A DNA stretch of 64,000 nucleotides. Origin: Abelmoschus esculentus (taxonomy: Eukaryota; Streptophyta; Magnoliopsida; Malvales; Malvaceae). The stretch spans positions 19,432,517-19,496,516 of the forward strand of contig JAUCBN010000005.1 of NCBI GenBank assembly GCA_035048815.1, written 5' to 3'. Both the position numbers and the translations under genes were made by a program. Shown here piece by piece: positions 30,959 to 42,057 of the stretch. Position 1 is the first letter of the stretch, and the number at the start of each line of letters is the position of its first letter. The notes under the pieces were generated by a model. It was not told the DNA's origin and ran no database searches. It worked only from the letters and a program-made list of their open reading frames with translations.

Positions 30959-32359
30959 ATGTCGATGCCCCAAACATCTCAGCCGCACATTGCTCTCTTT
31001 CCCAGCGCCGGAATGGGACATTTGACACCTTTCCTCCGCCTAGTCGCCATGCTCCTAGCCCACGACTGTAAGATAACTTTGATCACCGCCTATCCCATTG
31101 TTTCAGTCGCCGAATCCACACACATTTCTTCATTCCTTTCCCAACATCCCCAAGTCAACCACCTTGAATTCAATGTCCCACCAACGGAGCATTCACGTAC
31201 CATTTCCGATGACCCTTTTTTCATGCAATTCGAAGCCACCAGCCGTTCTTCACACCTTATAAACCCATTACTAGCTTCGTTAACGCCACCGCTATCCGCC
31301 ATTTTTGCAGACCTTGTAGTCGCTAGTGGAGTTGGAAAGGTTGCGGTTAATCTCGGGGTTCATAATTACATCGTTTCCACCACTTCTCTCAAGTTTCTTT
31401 CTCTCATGGCGTATCTTCCCATCCTGACAACATCGGATGCTGATAAACTCGCCGATGGTACGGACCAGATCGAGATCCCGGGGCTGACTCCATTACCGGT
31501 ATCAAGCATCCCGCCGCCATTCTTCAATGCCGATCACGGTTTTACAGCAACCCTTGTGTCAAACGTTAAAGCTCTCCCTTATTGCAATGGAATCATACTG
31601 AATACATTTGAATCATTCGAGCCTGAAACGCTTTCAGCGATCAGAAACAGGAGAGCTTTAAGCAATCTCCCACGCATTCTTCCTATAGGACCGCTGGAAA
31701 CTTACGAGCTCAACATCAACCAGGTTCGATATCTCCCATGGCTACACGACCAACCGGTTGAATCCGTTGTTTTATTAAGCTTTGGAAGTAGAACCGCCAT
31801 GTCTAAAGATCAAATAAGGGAATTAAGAGATGGATTAGAGAGAAGTGGGCATCGTTTCCTTTGGATTCTCAAGACGAAAAAGGTTGACAAAGACGAAAAC
31901 GAACAAGATTTGGAAGAGATATTAGGCGGCTCATTTCTCGAAAGAACAAAGAACAGAGGCATGGTATTGAAAGAATGGGTGAAACAGCAAGATATTCTTG
32001 GGAATCCAGCCATTGGAGGATTTGTAAGCCACTGCGGGTGGAACTCAGTAATGGAAGCTGCTAGGAATGGGGTTCCGGTGCTGGCCTGGCCTCAACATGG
32101 GGACCAAAGAACAAATGCTGAGGTTGTAGAGAACGCTGGTGTTGGAATATGGGATCGAACATGGGGATGGGGGAATCAGAGTCTGGTTACAGCAGATGAG
32201 ATTCAGAGACAGATCAGTGGGTTGATGGAAGATGTGAAGCTGAAGATTAGAGCTAAACTGGTAGGGGAAGAAGCTCGGGCAGCTACTGGAAATGGTGGTA
32301 GTTCCACAAGTAGCATCCTTGAAATCATTGCATCGTTGAAGCAGAACATGAGAAACTGA
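30959..32359 (+). CDS. UDP-glycosyltransferase, UGT708-like, candidate C-glucosyltransferase
   Basis: An intronless, intact gene of 466 residues. The N-terminal acceptor domain has FPSAGMGHLTPFLRL with the catalytic His at 21 and the partner Asp at 118 (AIFADLV). The C-terminal PSPG box spans about 340-383 (WVKQQDILGNPAIGGFVSHC, then GWNSVMEAARNGVPVLAW, ending HGDQ). In this box the usual HCGWNS and the closing DQ, which contacts the glucose, are kept. Residues 85-87 are DPF in the context SDDPFFMQFEATSRS. That motif is known to mark C-glycosyltransferases such as rice CGT, where O-glycosyltransferases have IDN. The family transfers glucose from UDP-glucose to carbon of 2-hydroxyflavanones or phloretin-type acceptors in the cytosol. 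Overall similarity to the UGT708 group is recalled and was not computed; the acceptor is unknown. Confidence 0.88.
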   Translation: MSMPQTSQPHIALFPSAGMGHLTPFLRLVAMLLAHDCKITLITAYPIVSVAESTHISSFLSQHPQVNHLEFNVPPTEHSRTISDDPFFMQFEATSRSSHLINPLLASLTPPLSAIFADLVVASGVGKVAVNLGVHNYIVSTTSLKFLSLMAYLPILTTSDADKLADGTDQIEIPGLTPLPVSSIPPPFFNADHGFTATLVSNVKALPYCNGIILNTFESFEPETLSAIRNRRALSNLPRILPIGPLETYELNINQVRYLPWLHDQPVESVVLLSFGSRTAMSKDQIRELRDGLERSGHRFLWILKTKKVDKDENEQDLEEILGGSFLERTKNRGMVLKEWVKQQDILGNPAIGGFVSHCGWNSVMEAARNGVPVLAWPQHGDQRTNAEVVENAGVGIWDRTWGWGNQSLVTADEIQRQISGLMEDVKLKIRAKLVGEEARAATGNGGSSTSSILEIIASLKQNMRN

Positions 32360-33484
32360 GTCTGTTGTTTTTGGTTCAATCTTTTACTTCGCAGTTTGTT
32401 TCTGAACATGAGAAAGTTCAATGGGACTGGTCTCATATCATCAAATGGGCCTTTGGATCCAATGTCTTTAACTCCCATGGGCTTATGAGATTAATAAAAA
32501 AGATGAACGCAAACAAGAATTTGGAAAAACTGTACTTTTAAAAGGAAAATTACAAAATTTTAATCAATTATTATAAGTGGAGTACTAAATATATAATTAG
32601 TCTAACAATTAAGTTATTAATGTGGGTTAGTCTAAGTAGTAAGTAACAGTTTGTTTGTCTAAACGTTTTTAGGTTTAAAATGTTGTGTACGTTAAAAAAA
32701 AATATTGTTAAGAGATCCACCCATTAGTATTAGATGTGTAATCTAGGTCGATTTAAGTTAATAAGACGAAACCTTAAAAAAAAATAGTACCAGAAACTAA
32801 TGTTTGCATGGGCAAGACATTGGATCCATTTACAGAGATGGTCCGCATTTTCCTTATTTACTTAACAATGAAGCAAATAAATTAAATAAAAAGCTGATGC
32901 AATTAACCCTACATGCATGTAAGAGTTAGATTGCCTGATTCCTGAATTTTATATAGGACGGAAACTATTAAAAAATTATATTAAGAATATAAAAAATATA
33001 AAATTACAAGATTTTAAAAGTATAAAATTAGATTATTTATGAAAAATTCAAATAATATATAATTTAATTTTTTTAGGGATACGATTTTTTCAACACCCTT
33101 ATTTCTGTCCTAGCCAACATGGACAGTGTTATGTATAGGATGAGAGGGACCGTTTTCCCTCCTAAATTTTTTAATATAATTATATTTTTATTTTTTTTAA
33201 TTTAAATATTAATTAAATAAGAAATTTTATTTTTTAATTTTTAAATTTAAATATTTAATAGATTTTTGTCGCTACTACCATTGAATCTTAGTTCTCCTTT
33301 CTTGCCAAAAGCCTTATAATAACATCAATCATAAAAGCTGCTAAGATCATAAACATGGTGCATGGGTGGGGATTTCAAGGAGAATCCAAGGGGAAATTTT
33401 ATCAACAATCATTTTCATATTATATATTGTATTATAAAAGTTCGATAGGATGAAATATTAAAGTTTAAAGTATATTAATAGTAG
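32360..33484. other. 3' flank and AT-rich spacer
   Basis: 32360-32520 is probable 3' UTR (AATAAAAAAG near 32494). 32540-33480 is AT-rich, with no gene or clear repeat boundary. Confidence 0.4.
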
Positions 33485-34283
33485 GTCTGTAAACGAACCG
33501 AACGTTCGGTGAACCGTTCGGTGGGAAGTTCGTTTATGTTCGTTTATTTATTAAACGAACGAACATGAACAAGATTTTTCGTTCGTTTAGTTAAACGAAC
33601 GAACATGAACAAAGGGCTCGCTCGTTCATTTATGTTTGTGAACATTCGATAATCTGTTCGTTTATGTTTGTTCATTTATGTTCGTTCGTTTATGTTCGTT
33701 TAAATTTATTCACGTATATCTAAGGGTGAGCATTAGATCAAGTAAGTCGAGTCAAAAAATTTTGAGTTACTTTAGTTGATAAGTCTTATTTTATGACTCG
33801 TTAAAAAACTTTTTTGTTATAGGCTAGGGGTGTTTATTGTTCTGTTAAACCGAGTTAATGAATCGAACCAAAACAAAACTAGTTAATCAGTTAAATTTTA
33901 AGTTTTATCTAATAATTAAGAGTTGTTTTAAAATTTTAATTATCGACTAATTCGGTTTAAAATCAGTTGATTAGCTGAATTAATCAAATTAATTCAAAAT
34001 ATTAAGTATTTAGCATATTATATATGTTATTTATGTTCGTTCGTTTATGTTCATTCGTTTATGTTCATTTATGTTCGTTCGTTTACGTTCGTTCATTTAC
34101 GTTCGTTTATCATTTAAACAAATGAACATAAACGAACATGAACAAGCTACAATCCTTAACGAACAAACACGAACAAGAAAAATTATGTTCGTTTATGTTC
34201 GTGTTCGTTCGTTTGTTCAATTAAAGTTAAACGAACGAACATGAACACACCCTCGTTTGTGTTCGTTCGGTTCGTTTATAGTC
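33485..34283. repeat. foldback element built of GTTCGTTCGTTTAT words
   Basis: The left end GTCTGTAAACGAACCGAACG matches the complement of the right end (GACTATAAACGAACCGAACG). Both arms consist of many AAACGAACGAACATGAAC or GTTCGTTTATGTTCGTTC words, in both orientations, so each arm can itself fold. A different AT-rich piece (33720-34020, with GGTGTTTATTGTTCTGTTAA) sits in the middle, perhaps a nested insertion. A short fragment of the same words is at 42841-42925. No transposase and no clear target duplication. Confidence 0.5.
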
Positions 34284-34819
34284 TTAATTAATAGACAAGA
34301 TTAATCCAAACAACAAGTGTATATTAATATTTAAGTATATTTCGTATTTAAAATTTATATAAAAAATATTAAAAAATTATTTATTAAATTTAGATATATA
34401 ATACAAATCGATATAAATTAATTGTAACAAAATCTTAATGAATTGAAAATAAAAAAGTAAAGCCTGTTCATATAATTATTATTTTAACGTCTAAAAAATA
34501 TATGAGTTTAAACGCATTTAAATGTTGGATCCATATAATTATTAATGATTTTTTTCATAAAGCAAATTAAAATCGTAATGTATACTAATGTGGGTGTATG
34601 ATTATCTAATTTAATTTAATTGGATTAGGGTTGTCTTATTTTTATTTTTTATTTTTGTCTAATAATACTAGGATCACTCCTTCAAATTTAAAGGATAGTG
34701 AGTCTAGTTTCAAAAAGATAAGTAGGTTCCAATATTTAAATTTTGACTTTAATCCATTTTTTAATTAATAAATATATTATTTTTTTGTTAATTAGATTTT
34801 TAAAAATACTTATATACTA

Positions 34820-35065
34820 TTCCCTCCGTCCAGTTATAATGTTTATTGTTGATTTTTCATGTAATTTTAAATAAATTTGTATAAAAAATATGTTATAAAA
34901 TAATTAAAAAAATAATCCTTAAAAAATTAAATTTTGTTTTGTTGGAGAACTAAAAAAATTAGAAATGAAAATATACCTTGTAAAAATTTATTAATTTTTT
35001 AATAAAATATTTTAAATATAACTATTTTAAAATATAAAAGAGAATATCAGACGGGACAGAAAAAG
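34820..35065. mobile_element. Stowaway-like MITE (Tc1/mariner)
   Basis: The left terminus TTCCCTCCGTCCAGTTATAA, preceded by TA, and the right terminus GACGGGACAGAAAAAG, followed by TA, match the plant Stowaway TIR (CTCCCTCCGTCCC) and its TA target duplication. 246 bp, AT-rich, non-coding. Confidence 0.7.
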
Positions 35066-37767
35066 TATTATAAATATAAAAATTTAAAATATTTTAATTT
35101 TAAAAATAATATAAATAATTTTAAATATTAATTTTTAATAAATATAATTTTAATATCATTTTTTTAAATCAAACTCGAATTAAAAATAAACACTTCAAGG
35201 GTTGCCTCTAAGGCACTTAAATCTGGTCGGTTTCTAGACAAAACAAGGCAGTAATGTCCTCCAAACCGACCAAACAAAATAAAATGAAATAAAGATGGCT
35301 GACATGATCTTAACAATTGTCTTTATGATTAATAAATGGCTGTTGCCAAACCCCAATAAAAACAGGCCTAAAAGTATTAAAAAGTTTTTATATTTTTTAA
35401 AATAAATAATTAAATTTTTAATTTTTTATATTTAATTAAGCTCTTAATCAAGAGATTAATTTTAATATTTTAAATAAAAAATAAAGCAATTAATCTCTTT
35501 AATAATTATGATCACTAAATTTGACGGGGTATTTAAGATATTACTAACACACGCTACTTCTATTATATTGAATTTAAATTTTTTAAAACTTAATTTTTAT
35601 AATTTTTTAAGTTTTTTAATAATTTTTATAAATATAAATTTTTTAAATAAAATAAAAATATTAAAATTTAATGATATTAAATAATTTACCTAATTAAATT
35701 TATCTATTTAAAGATTTAACTGATTAATTTTTTCATTCAAAAAATTAATAAAGTACCAAAAAAAAATTAACTAATTATTTTTTTTCAAAAGTTCAAATGC
35801 TTCTTATATGTTAAGCTTAAAATATACTATTCATAATATACTCTTAATTAAATATAATTTATTCTTACATCTCAAGTTCAAATTAAAAACCAACTCATAA
35901 AAAATATAAAAATTAAAGTTAAATATACAAATTTTTAAAAAATTAGGGTAAACACAAGCCCATCCAACTCTATAGGTAGACACGCCACTAAATAAACGTA
36001 AATCAATAAAAGAAATTAAACTCTTTTATTTTTATTTTAATTTTTTATATCTTTAATTTTAATCACAACCATTAATATAAAATTTTTTAATTATCGTAGA
36101 TTAATATAAAACTAAAAAAATTATATTAAGAATATCCTATCTTATATATAGATTACATTTCAATATATTACAAGTAAAATAATAATAGAATAAGCACGAA
36201 TCATCTTATCTTAATTGTTAAGGGAATGATTATTGTTTTTAAAAGTCATGGGTTCGAACACTAATATTTATAAAACAGTGATTAAAAAATCAATATTTAA
36301 TGATTGAAGATATATTTTAAAACAGATACTATTTATAACTACAGTAATCGATTAAAAAATATATAAAATTATCCTCAGAATCTGATATTTTGGTAGAAGA
36401 TTACCAATATCCCAACAATTTTGCCATGAACCCCACGTTCCTATTGAGAAAGGCAGCAAGGAACTGAAGTCCAGACTAAATAATTAAATACTATTTATTA
36501 TATGCGAGATAAAAGTTAGGATCAAATATTAGGAAAACTTAAAAATTTATTAAGTTTTTAAATTTAAAAATTAAGAGTAAAAATTTTATTTACTATCATT
36601 TAAATTAAAAGGGACCTCAAAAACAATTATACCAAAAAATTTGGGAAGAATAAGAAGGACCCCTCCCACTGTTTTATAGTTCCGTCCCGAATTATATCGA
36701 CAATAATTTTTTTAGTATTTTTTTGAGAAAAAATCTTTTAAATTAAACATGATTTTTTTAAAATTATTATATCAATAATAATTTTTTATGGATTAAATAC
36801 ACCTCAAAGAATTAATTTCTTTGATTAGAAAATTTCGACGTAAAAAAATATTATACAAAAATGTTACATCTCTCTATATTTATGTCATTTATTTCTAATA
36901 TTTTTTATTTTAATCAGTAACGAAACTATTATTTTAAATTATATTCACAAATGTTTTTCGGATTTATCTACCATTAAAAATTAATGTGTTTTTTTTCTTC
37001 TTACTTTTGTGTAGCATTAACAATTTGTTCCACGCTTCCATTATTTTTATAGAAAAATATTGTTATTATATTCAAACAAATATTATTATTTTTGTAAGGG
37101 AAAAAAGAAATAAAAATATTATTATTAGTGCATTGGACAGTTGCCTAATGCAATTTAAAATGTAGGCAAAAGGGTTAACCTACGGAATTCAATGTCAAAA
37201 TTAAAAAAACTTTAATCTAGAATAGTAATATTAAAACGTTACGTTTTTTAAATAATTTAATAATATAAAACGTTAAAATTTTTAATTAATATTAATTTTA
37301 TAAATTTAAATATTATTACTAGAATAAATTAAATTGAGAATACTGTTTCTATAACAAAATTCTGCTATATTTTATTTAAATTAATTTATTAATAAATTAA
37401 ATATTAGTGATTATAAAAGTAATCTCATTGAACTTAAAAGTAAAATTACTTTTTAAAGCAAACATCTAAAAATAAATCTAGATTTTTTTTAAAATTAATT
37501 GATTAATAATTAAAGTGTTTTTTTAGTTACAAACTTAGTTTTTTGTTTGTTTGGATTAAACTTTGTCGGTTTTATTATTAATTTCATAATTTTTTAAAAG
37601 ATATACAATTATTTAAAGTTGTAATTAAGTTTGATATCAATGATTAATCATCACCAATTTAGTGGGAAAATTATAACTTTTTTTTATTATTATTTAAAAA
37701 GTGTAGTAAATTATTGTAAGGATGTTATTGTCTTTTTTACATTTTTACAAATTTTTAAATAAAATTA
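35066..37767. other. long AT-rich intergenic stretch
   Basis: Mostly A/T runs. Apart from the SINE-like copy at 36194-36350 I see no gene, RNA or bounded element. 35180-35300 is slightly GC-richer (AAATCTGGTCGGTTTCTAG and CCAAACCGACCAAAC form a loose inverted pair). Confidence 0.35.
36194..36350 (+). mobile_element. tRNA-derived SINE-like repeat, copy 2
   Basis: Aligns over its length with 22779-22930: AAGCACGAATCATCTTATC, the A-box position (TAATTGTTAAGGG), then B-box GGGTTCGAACACT, then AAATCAATATTTAATGATTG and a tail ending ATATTTTAAAACAGATACTA. The B-box fits the pol III consensus GGTTCGAANCC almost fully. Confidence 0.4.
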
Positions 37768-38258
37768 GGGTAAAGTGCAATGAAAGCCACTTAATTATGG
37801 GTAGTATTAAATTTGGGTCACTCAATTATTAAAAATAACATTTTGGTCACTTAATTATGGGTAAGGTTACATTTTAGGTCACTGAATTAATAGATGTTAC
37901 ATTTAAATCACTCAATTATAGGTAATGTTACATTTGAATCATTCTTTAGATTTAAAAAAGTTTACCAATTCGTGTATTAGATTAATTAATGATTTTAAAT
38001 GAAGTACTCTAATGTTAACAAGGGTATACAAGTGATTTAGAAAAAAAAAATGACCAAATTGATATACATGTTCAAATATGAAGGGTGACCAAAATATAAC
38101 CTTACTTATAATTGAGTGACCTAAATATAACCTTTAATAATTGGATAACCCAAATGTAACCTTATCCATAAATGAGTGACTCAAATGTAACATTCAATAA
38201 TTAAATGACTCAAATATAACTATACTCATAATTAAGTAATCTTTGTTGCAGTTTACCC
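37768..38258. mobile_element. MULE-type MITE with 9-bp target duplication and internal tandem units
   Basis: 491 bp. The left end GGGTAAAGTGCAATGAAAGC pairs with the complement of the right end (GGGTAAACTGCAACAAAGAT). Flanks are ATAAAATTA (37759-37767) and ACAAAATTA (38259-38267), a 9-bp duplication with one mismatch. Each arm is made of a degenerate unit of about 36 bp (GGTCACTCAATTATTAAAAA, GGTCACTTAATTATGGGTAA and so on), so the transcript of either strand would form a long hairpin. No coding capacity. Confidence 0.7.
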
Positions 38259-38900
38259 ACAAAATTACTAACTCATTATTTAGGAATCAAAGGCATAACC
38301 AAATCTTTTCACGAAGAAATTGTGCCGATGAATCGCCAAAACATTACATACTCGCACCGCTCCGCCGCCACACCTCCCCATTTTATTACCATCTTATTTT
38401 ATGGAGTATATTTGTTACAAAACATTATACTATTTTTAATATTTTTAAATATTTTTTTATTTTAAAGGTTTTAAAGAAAAATTAAGTCAATGTCAATAAA
38501 CTTAACAACGATTGTAATTATAAGGGTATATTAATCATAATTTTTAAATAAAAATTTAGTTAATTTATCGTTAAAAATAATCTTTTGATCTGTAAATTGA
38601 TAAAATATGTTATACTCTAAAAAATATAAATTTAAATATATTATTATTAAGAATGATGATATTATATGTTTATTAAAATAAATATATATTTTCATGGATA
38701 CAATTAAGGAGAAAAAAAGATTTAAGCAAAATAAATTTAAATTTTTTCATTTGGCTCCCAAAGTGAATCCAATTAAACTTTACTTACATTTGAATATTTG
38801 GCTTGTCTGAATTCCCTAAAATCCATTCCAATCCCATCTGATTTGTCTTTATATAATTAGTAAATAAATTATACCTATTGAGATTTAGATACCATATCTG
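38259..38900. other. spacer upstream of the calmodulin-binding protein gene
   Basis: AT-rich, with a small GC-richer patch at 38330-38390. No supported gene. Confidence 0.4.
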
Positions 38901-38906
38901 ACTCCC

Positions 38907-40246
38907 TTTATAAGTGGGTCACACGCTTTCTTCCCATGGAAATCTGCAACAAACCAAACCAAAGAAAAGAAAATCAAACACTTGCTTGCACGATCTTCAA
39001 TCCCAAAAACACAACCTTTTGGATGAGCTTCCTTAGCAAAAGCTAAAACCCTTCTTTCCTTTCAGTCATCTCCAGAAGTTGCCTTAGCTTTCAGGTTAAG
39101 CACAGACTTCATTCCTTATCCCTAATATATAAAGGTACAACTTCCCCTTCTTATTACCCTTTTTCTCACCTTTCTTCGTTTTCCATTCACTTTACAAGGG
39201 TTTTGGGATTGTTTGGAGCAATGGGTTTATTTCAAAATGTGATCTTTGAGATGAGTTTGAAGTGAAAATCAGATGTTTCTTCTGCTTTGTTCTGGTAGTT
39301 TCTCTTATTTGTTTTTGATTTTATCTTCAAAGATGAATTTTCTTTTCTTGTTCATTTTTTCTGGTTAAAGTTGTTGTTTCATCAAGCTCTTTGATATTTT
39401 TTAGTTATGATATTAGTGAAAATTTAGCTTTGATTTTGCTTCTTTTTGGTATGAATTTTAGGTGAGACATAGTCTTCATTGATGGATTATTTATCAATTT
39501 CTAAGATTGGTAGATTACAGAATTCTTCAACACCTTCTTTTATTGCTTTGCCTAACTTGCTTTGTTGTTCTCAACAATGTAACCCCTCAAAATTGTAACC
39601 CTATTTTGTAAATAAAAAAATAAAAATGGAATTTTCATTTGAATTAGTTCATGACTTCATGTAGCAATGAACTGTTGGATTGAACAGTAAACCTTGTGGT
39701 ACTGTAGATTTTATGCTTTGTTTTTCTTTTTCAGAAGCTTCCTATTTTGACTGTATAATGAAGAAAATAAATTCATGAAAAAGCTACTTGTCTGGTTTGT
39801 TGTATTGATCCGAGAATGCATTAATTGCTACAGTTGAATCAAGCTGGACCTGGAGATGCCAAATGTTTTTTGTATGGTAAAATCAAAGATCATTTGTTTA
39901 TATATGAAATGTTTATATTTATCTCTTTCTTGTATGTCCTTGTTGTTGTATGCTTTCTTGTTCATGCCGATTGTTGTTAAATTGTCTTTCGAATTTGATT
40001 CTGTTCGTTGTCTCTGAAGTTAATTTCAAGATTAAATGGATGAAAAGGACAAGTTCCTGGTGATCTTTATTCTTTCTGTCTTGTTCTCTAGGGGAGACAA
40101 ATTTTGTTAATCACTTGCTAAATAATATTTGGTATGATAGCAGAACCGAGCTCGATTTTCTTTTATGTGATTCGTTCATCTGGCAGTCCTTTTTAGACAT
40201 TAATCTAGTTTATGATGTACTAATGTAGTTTTGGTTGGTTTACAGG
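38907..40246 (+). promoter_or_regulatory. promoter, leader exon and 5'-UTR intron of the calmodulin-binding protein gene
   Basis: A TATA box (TTTATAAG) at 38907-38914 is followed by an A/C-rich leader (AACAAACCAAACCAAAG, CAATCCCAAAAACACAACC). The leader can end at TTTCAG/GTTAAG (about 39093) or TAAAG/GTACAA (about 39135). A T-rich intron runs to the acceptor TTGGTTTACAG at 40245, with branch-like TACTAAT at 40218-40224. Large leader introns in plants often raise expression. Minor ATGs in the leader (for example in TTGGATGAGC) open only short frames. Confidence 0.55.
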
Positions 40247-40287
40247 ACCACCTATTTTCTTAACTTTGATTCACTTGTACATATTTG

Positions 40288-42057
40288 ATGGAGAGGGAGA
40301 GTATCAGTTCACCTGTGACACCAGATATTTCCGGGCCAGATGGCGGTAGTTCGAGAAAAAAATCCTTGGCAGTAGCAGATTCAGTGAGCAGCAGAGAGAA
40401 AACACTTCCTCGTTATCTGAGAGCTTCTACCGGTTCGTGTCATGATTTCTGCAAATATGGAAAGAAAAATGAATCTGAAGAGGATGCTAAATATCCCTTC
40501 CGAAAGAGGAATATAAAAAAGCCATCTGATGAGCCAAATTTATTTCGGAGCTTAGACTTACGGCAGAGGAAGAAGGCAACTGCAACTGAATCCAAATCTT
40601 TCCCCAATTCCCGGTCTCATACCCCTGATATGTCTGGTTCCATTGAGCTTCAGCTGTCCACCCCCTCTCCTGATGGAATTAATTCTATTACTCATGGTGT
40701 TCTGTTAGAGAAAGAAAAGACATCAGCGGCAAAGCTTAAGCCCAAACCGTCATCCTATTCCAGTAGTCGCCGTGATACCTCCGATGTCCTCAAGCTAGAA
40801 GTGTCAACAAATTCTTCTGACAGACGAACTTCTAAGAAACATGGAGTACTGTCGGAGGAAAAAAAGACATCAACTGCAAAGCTCAAATATTCACCTAATT
40901 TGAAATCCCGCTTATCTGATGCCCCAAAAGTCATGCAGAAGGGTGGATCGCCATCTTCTAAGAAAGTAGAAGTCTCTTCAAAAGAAGTCTCATTGAAAGC
41001 TAAAGAGAAAAGCTTTTCTAAATTGCATAGTACTTCTTCGAAGCTGAAATCTCAGGCAGAAAAGCTTCCTCCACCTTCTGTTCCATCGGAAGGTTTAAGT
41101 GGAAAGAGGAGCAATGGAGTTAGTGATATGAAGACAGGAAAAAGGACCACTACCGCCAAAGTCTCTGTAAAAAAAGCATTGTCGTTGCCGAGAGCCTCAT
41201 TGTCTCCGAGAGCTTCTGTTGCTAGAGATACGAGCCTAACTGCAAGAAAGAACCAGAACCTAAAAGTGGTGCCTCTACGGAAGAATCAGAACAAGGTTGA
41301 AAAGGCTGAAACTGAGCAACCTCTCGATGGACATGGTATACGCAATAACGACGGCCTTGAAGAGAAAACCCTGTATGTTATCAAGATGGAGACAGAAAAT
41401 ATATCATTGGAGTCTGATAAAAATGAAAATTGTGCTGTGGAATTGTCTCCATCCATTGCTTCTTCTCCCAAGTCATCGACTCTCCCAATGTCTCCACCTT
41501 TGTCGTCACATGGCACAAGAGATAAAGATGAGTCTGAGTATACGGAGGATGACTCTGAATATTATGAAGATGATGAAGATGAAACTGCTAATATGGAAGA
41601 TGTGGAAATTTTGGAAGGTGAAAGTGGAGGAAGGCCCAGAAATTCTAGGAAGGCATTCTCCGACGAAAAGGATTGTCAACCTGTGAAATTATCTTTTAGG
41701 AGAGGAAAGGTTGTTGAAATTCAATCTGAAAATAATGGTGGTCCAAGGAGGCTCAAGTTCAGGCGAGGAAGACTACTTGTAGGAAACCAAAATGTTAAGG
41801 GAGAGCGGAGAACCTTTAGGACAAGAGAACTTGATGGTTCCATGAATGACAACCAACCCAATGAGGAAAAAGTTTTTTTGAGACACCAAGATTTGCAGGG
41901 GAAGAAAGACGAAAAGGGTTTGTTTAACAACGTCATCGAAGAAACTGCTAGTAAACTCGTCGAAACCCGAAAAAGTAAGGTTAAGGCCTTGGTTGGTGCG
42001 TTTGAAACTGTCATCTCCCTCCAAGATACCAAACCTTCGGCAAACACCGTCACTTGA
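40288..42057 (+). CDS. plant calmodulin-binding domain protein
   Basis: A single coding exon of 589 residues starting MERESISSPVTPD. Most of the chain is low-complexity, rich in Ser, Lys and Pro, and likely disordered (SSRRDTSDVLKLEVS, LSPRASVARDTSL). An acidic block follows (about 410-440: DESEYTEDDSEYYEDDEDET). Then come the paired basic motifs VKLSFRRGKVVEIQSEN and RRLKFRRGRLL (about 469-497). The C-terminal amphipathic helix is VIEETASKLVETRKSKVKAL then VGAFETVISLQ (about 546-576). This arrangement defines the plant calmodulin-binding domain (PF07839). Members bind Ca2+-calmodulin, and some are linked to stress signalling. Upstream is a 5'-UTR intron; the stop is TGA at 42055. No damage seen. 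Confidence 0.9.
   Translation: MERESISSPVTPDISGPDGGSSRKKSLAVADSVSSREKTLPRYLRASTGSCHDFCKYGKKNESEEDAKYPFRKRNIKKPSDEPNLFRSLDLRQRKKATATESKSFPNSRSHTPDMSGSIELQLSTPSPDGINSITHGVLLEKEKTSAAKLKPKPSSYSSSRRDTSDVLKLEVSTNSSDRRTSKKHGVLSEEKKTSTAKLKYSPNLKSRLSDAPKVMQKGGSPSSKKVEVSSKEVSLKAKEKSFSKLHSTSSKLKSQAEKLPPPSVPSEGLSGKRSNGVSDMKTGKRTTTAKVSVKKALSLPRASLSPRASVARDTSLTARKNQNLKVVPLRKNQNKVEKAETEQPLDGHGIRNNDGLEEKTLYVIKMETENISLESDKNENCAVELSPSIASSPKSSTLPMSPPLSSHGTRDKDESEYTEDDSEYYEDDEDETANMEDVEILEGESGGRPRNSRKAFSDEKDCQPVKLSFRRGKVVEIQSENNGGPRRLKFRRGRLLVGNQNVKGERRTFRTRELDGSMNDNQPNEEKVFLRHQDLQGKKDEKGLFNNVIEETASKLVETRKSKVKALVGAFETVISLQDTKPSANTVT

Noticed and set aside
34047..34244. 65-codon frame in the GTTCGTTC repeat
   Set aside because: A product of the repeat's periodicity; there is no independent coding evidence.
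36240..36260. GGGTTCGAAC as a tRNA gene
   Set aside because: No acceptor stem or anticodon arm can be formed around it; it is better explained as the B-box of a SINE-like repeat.
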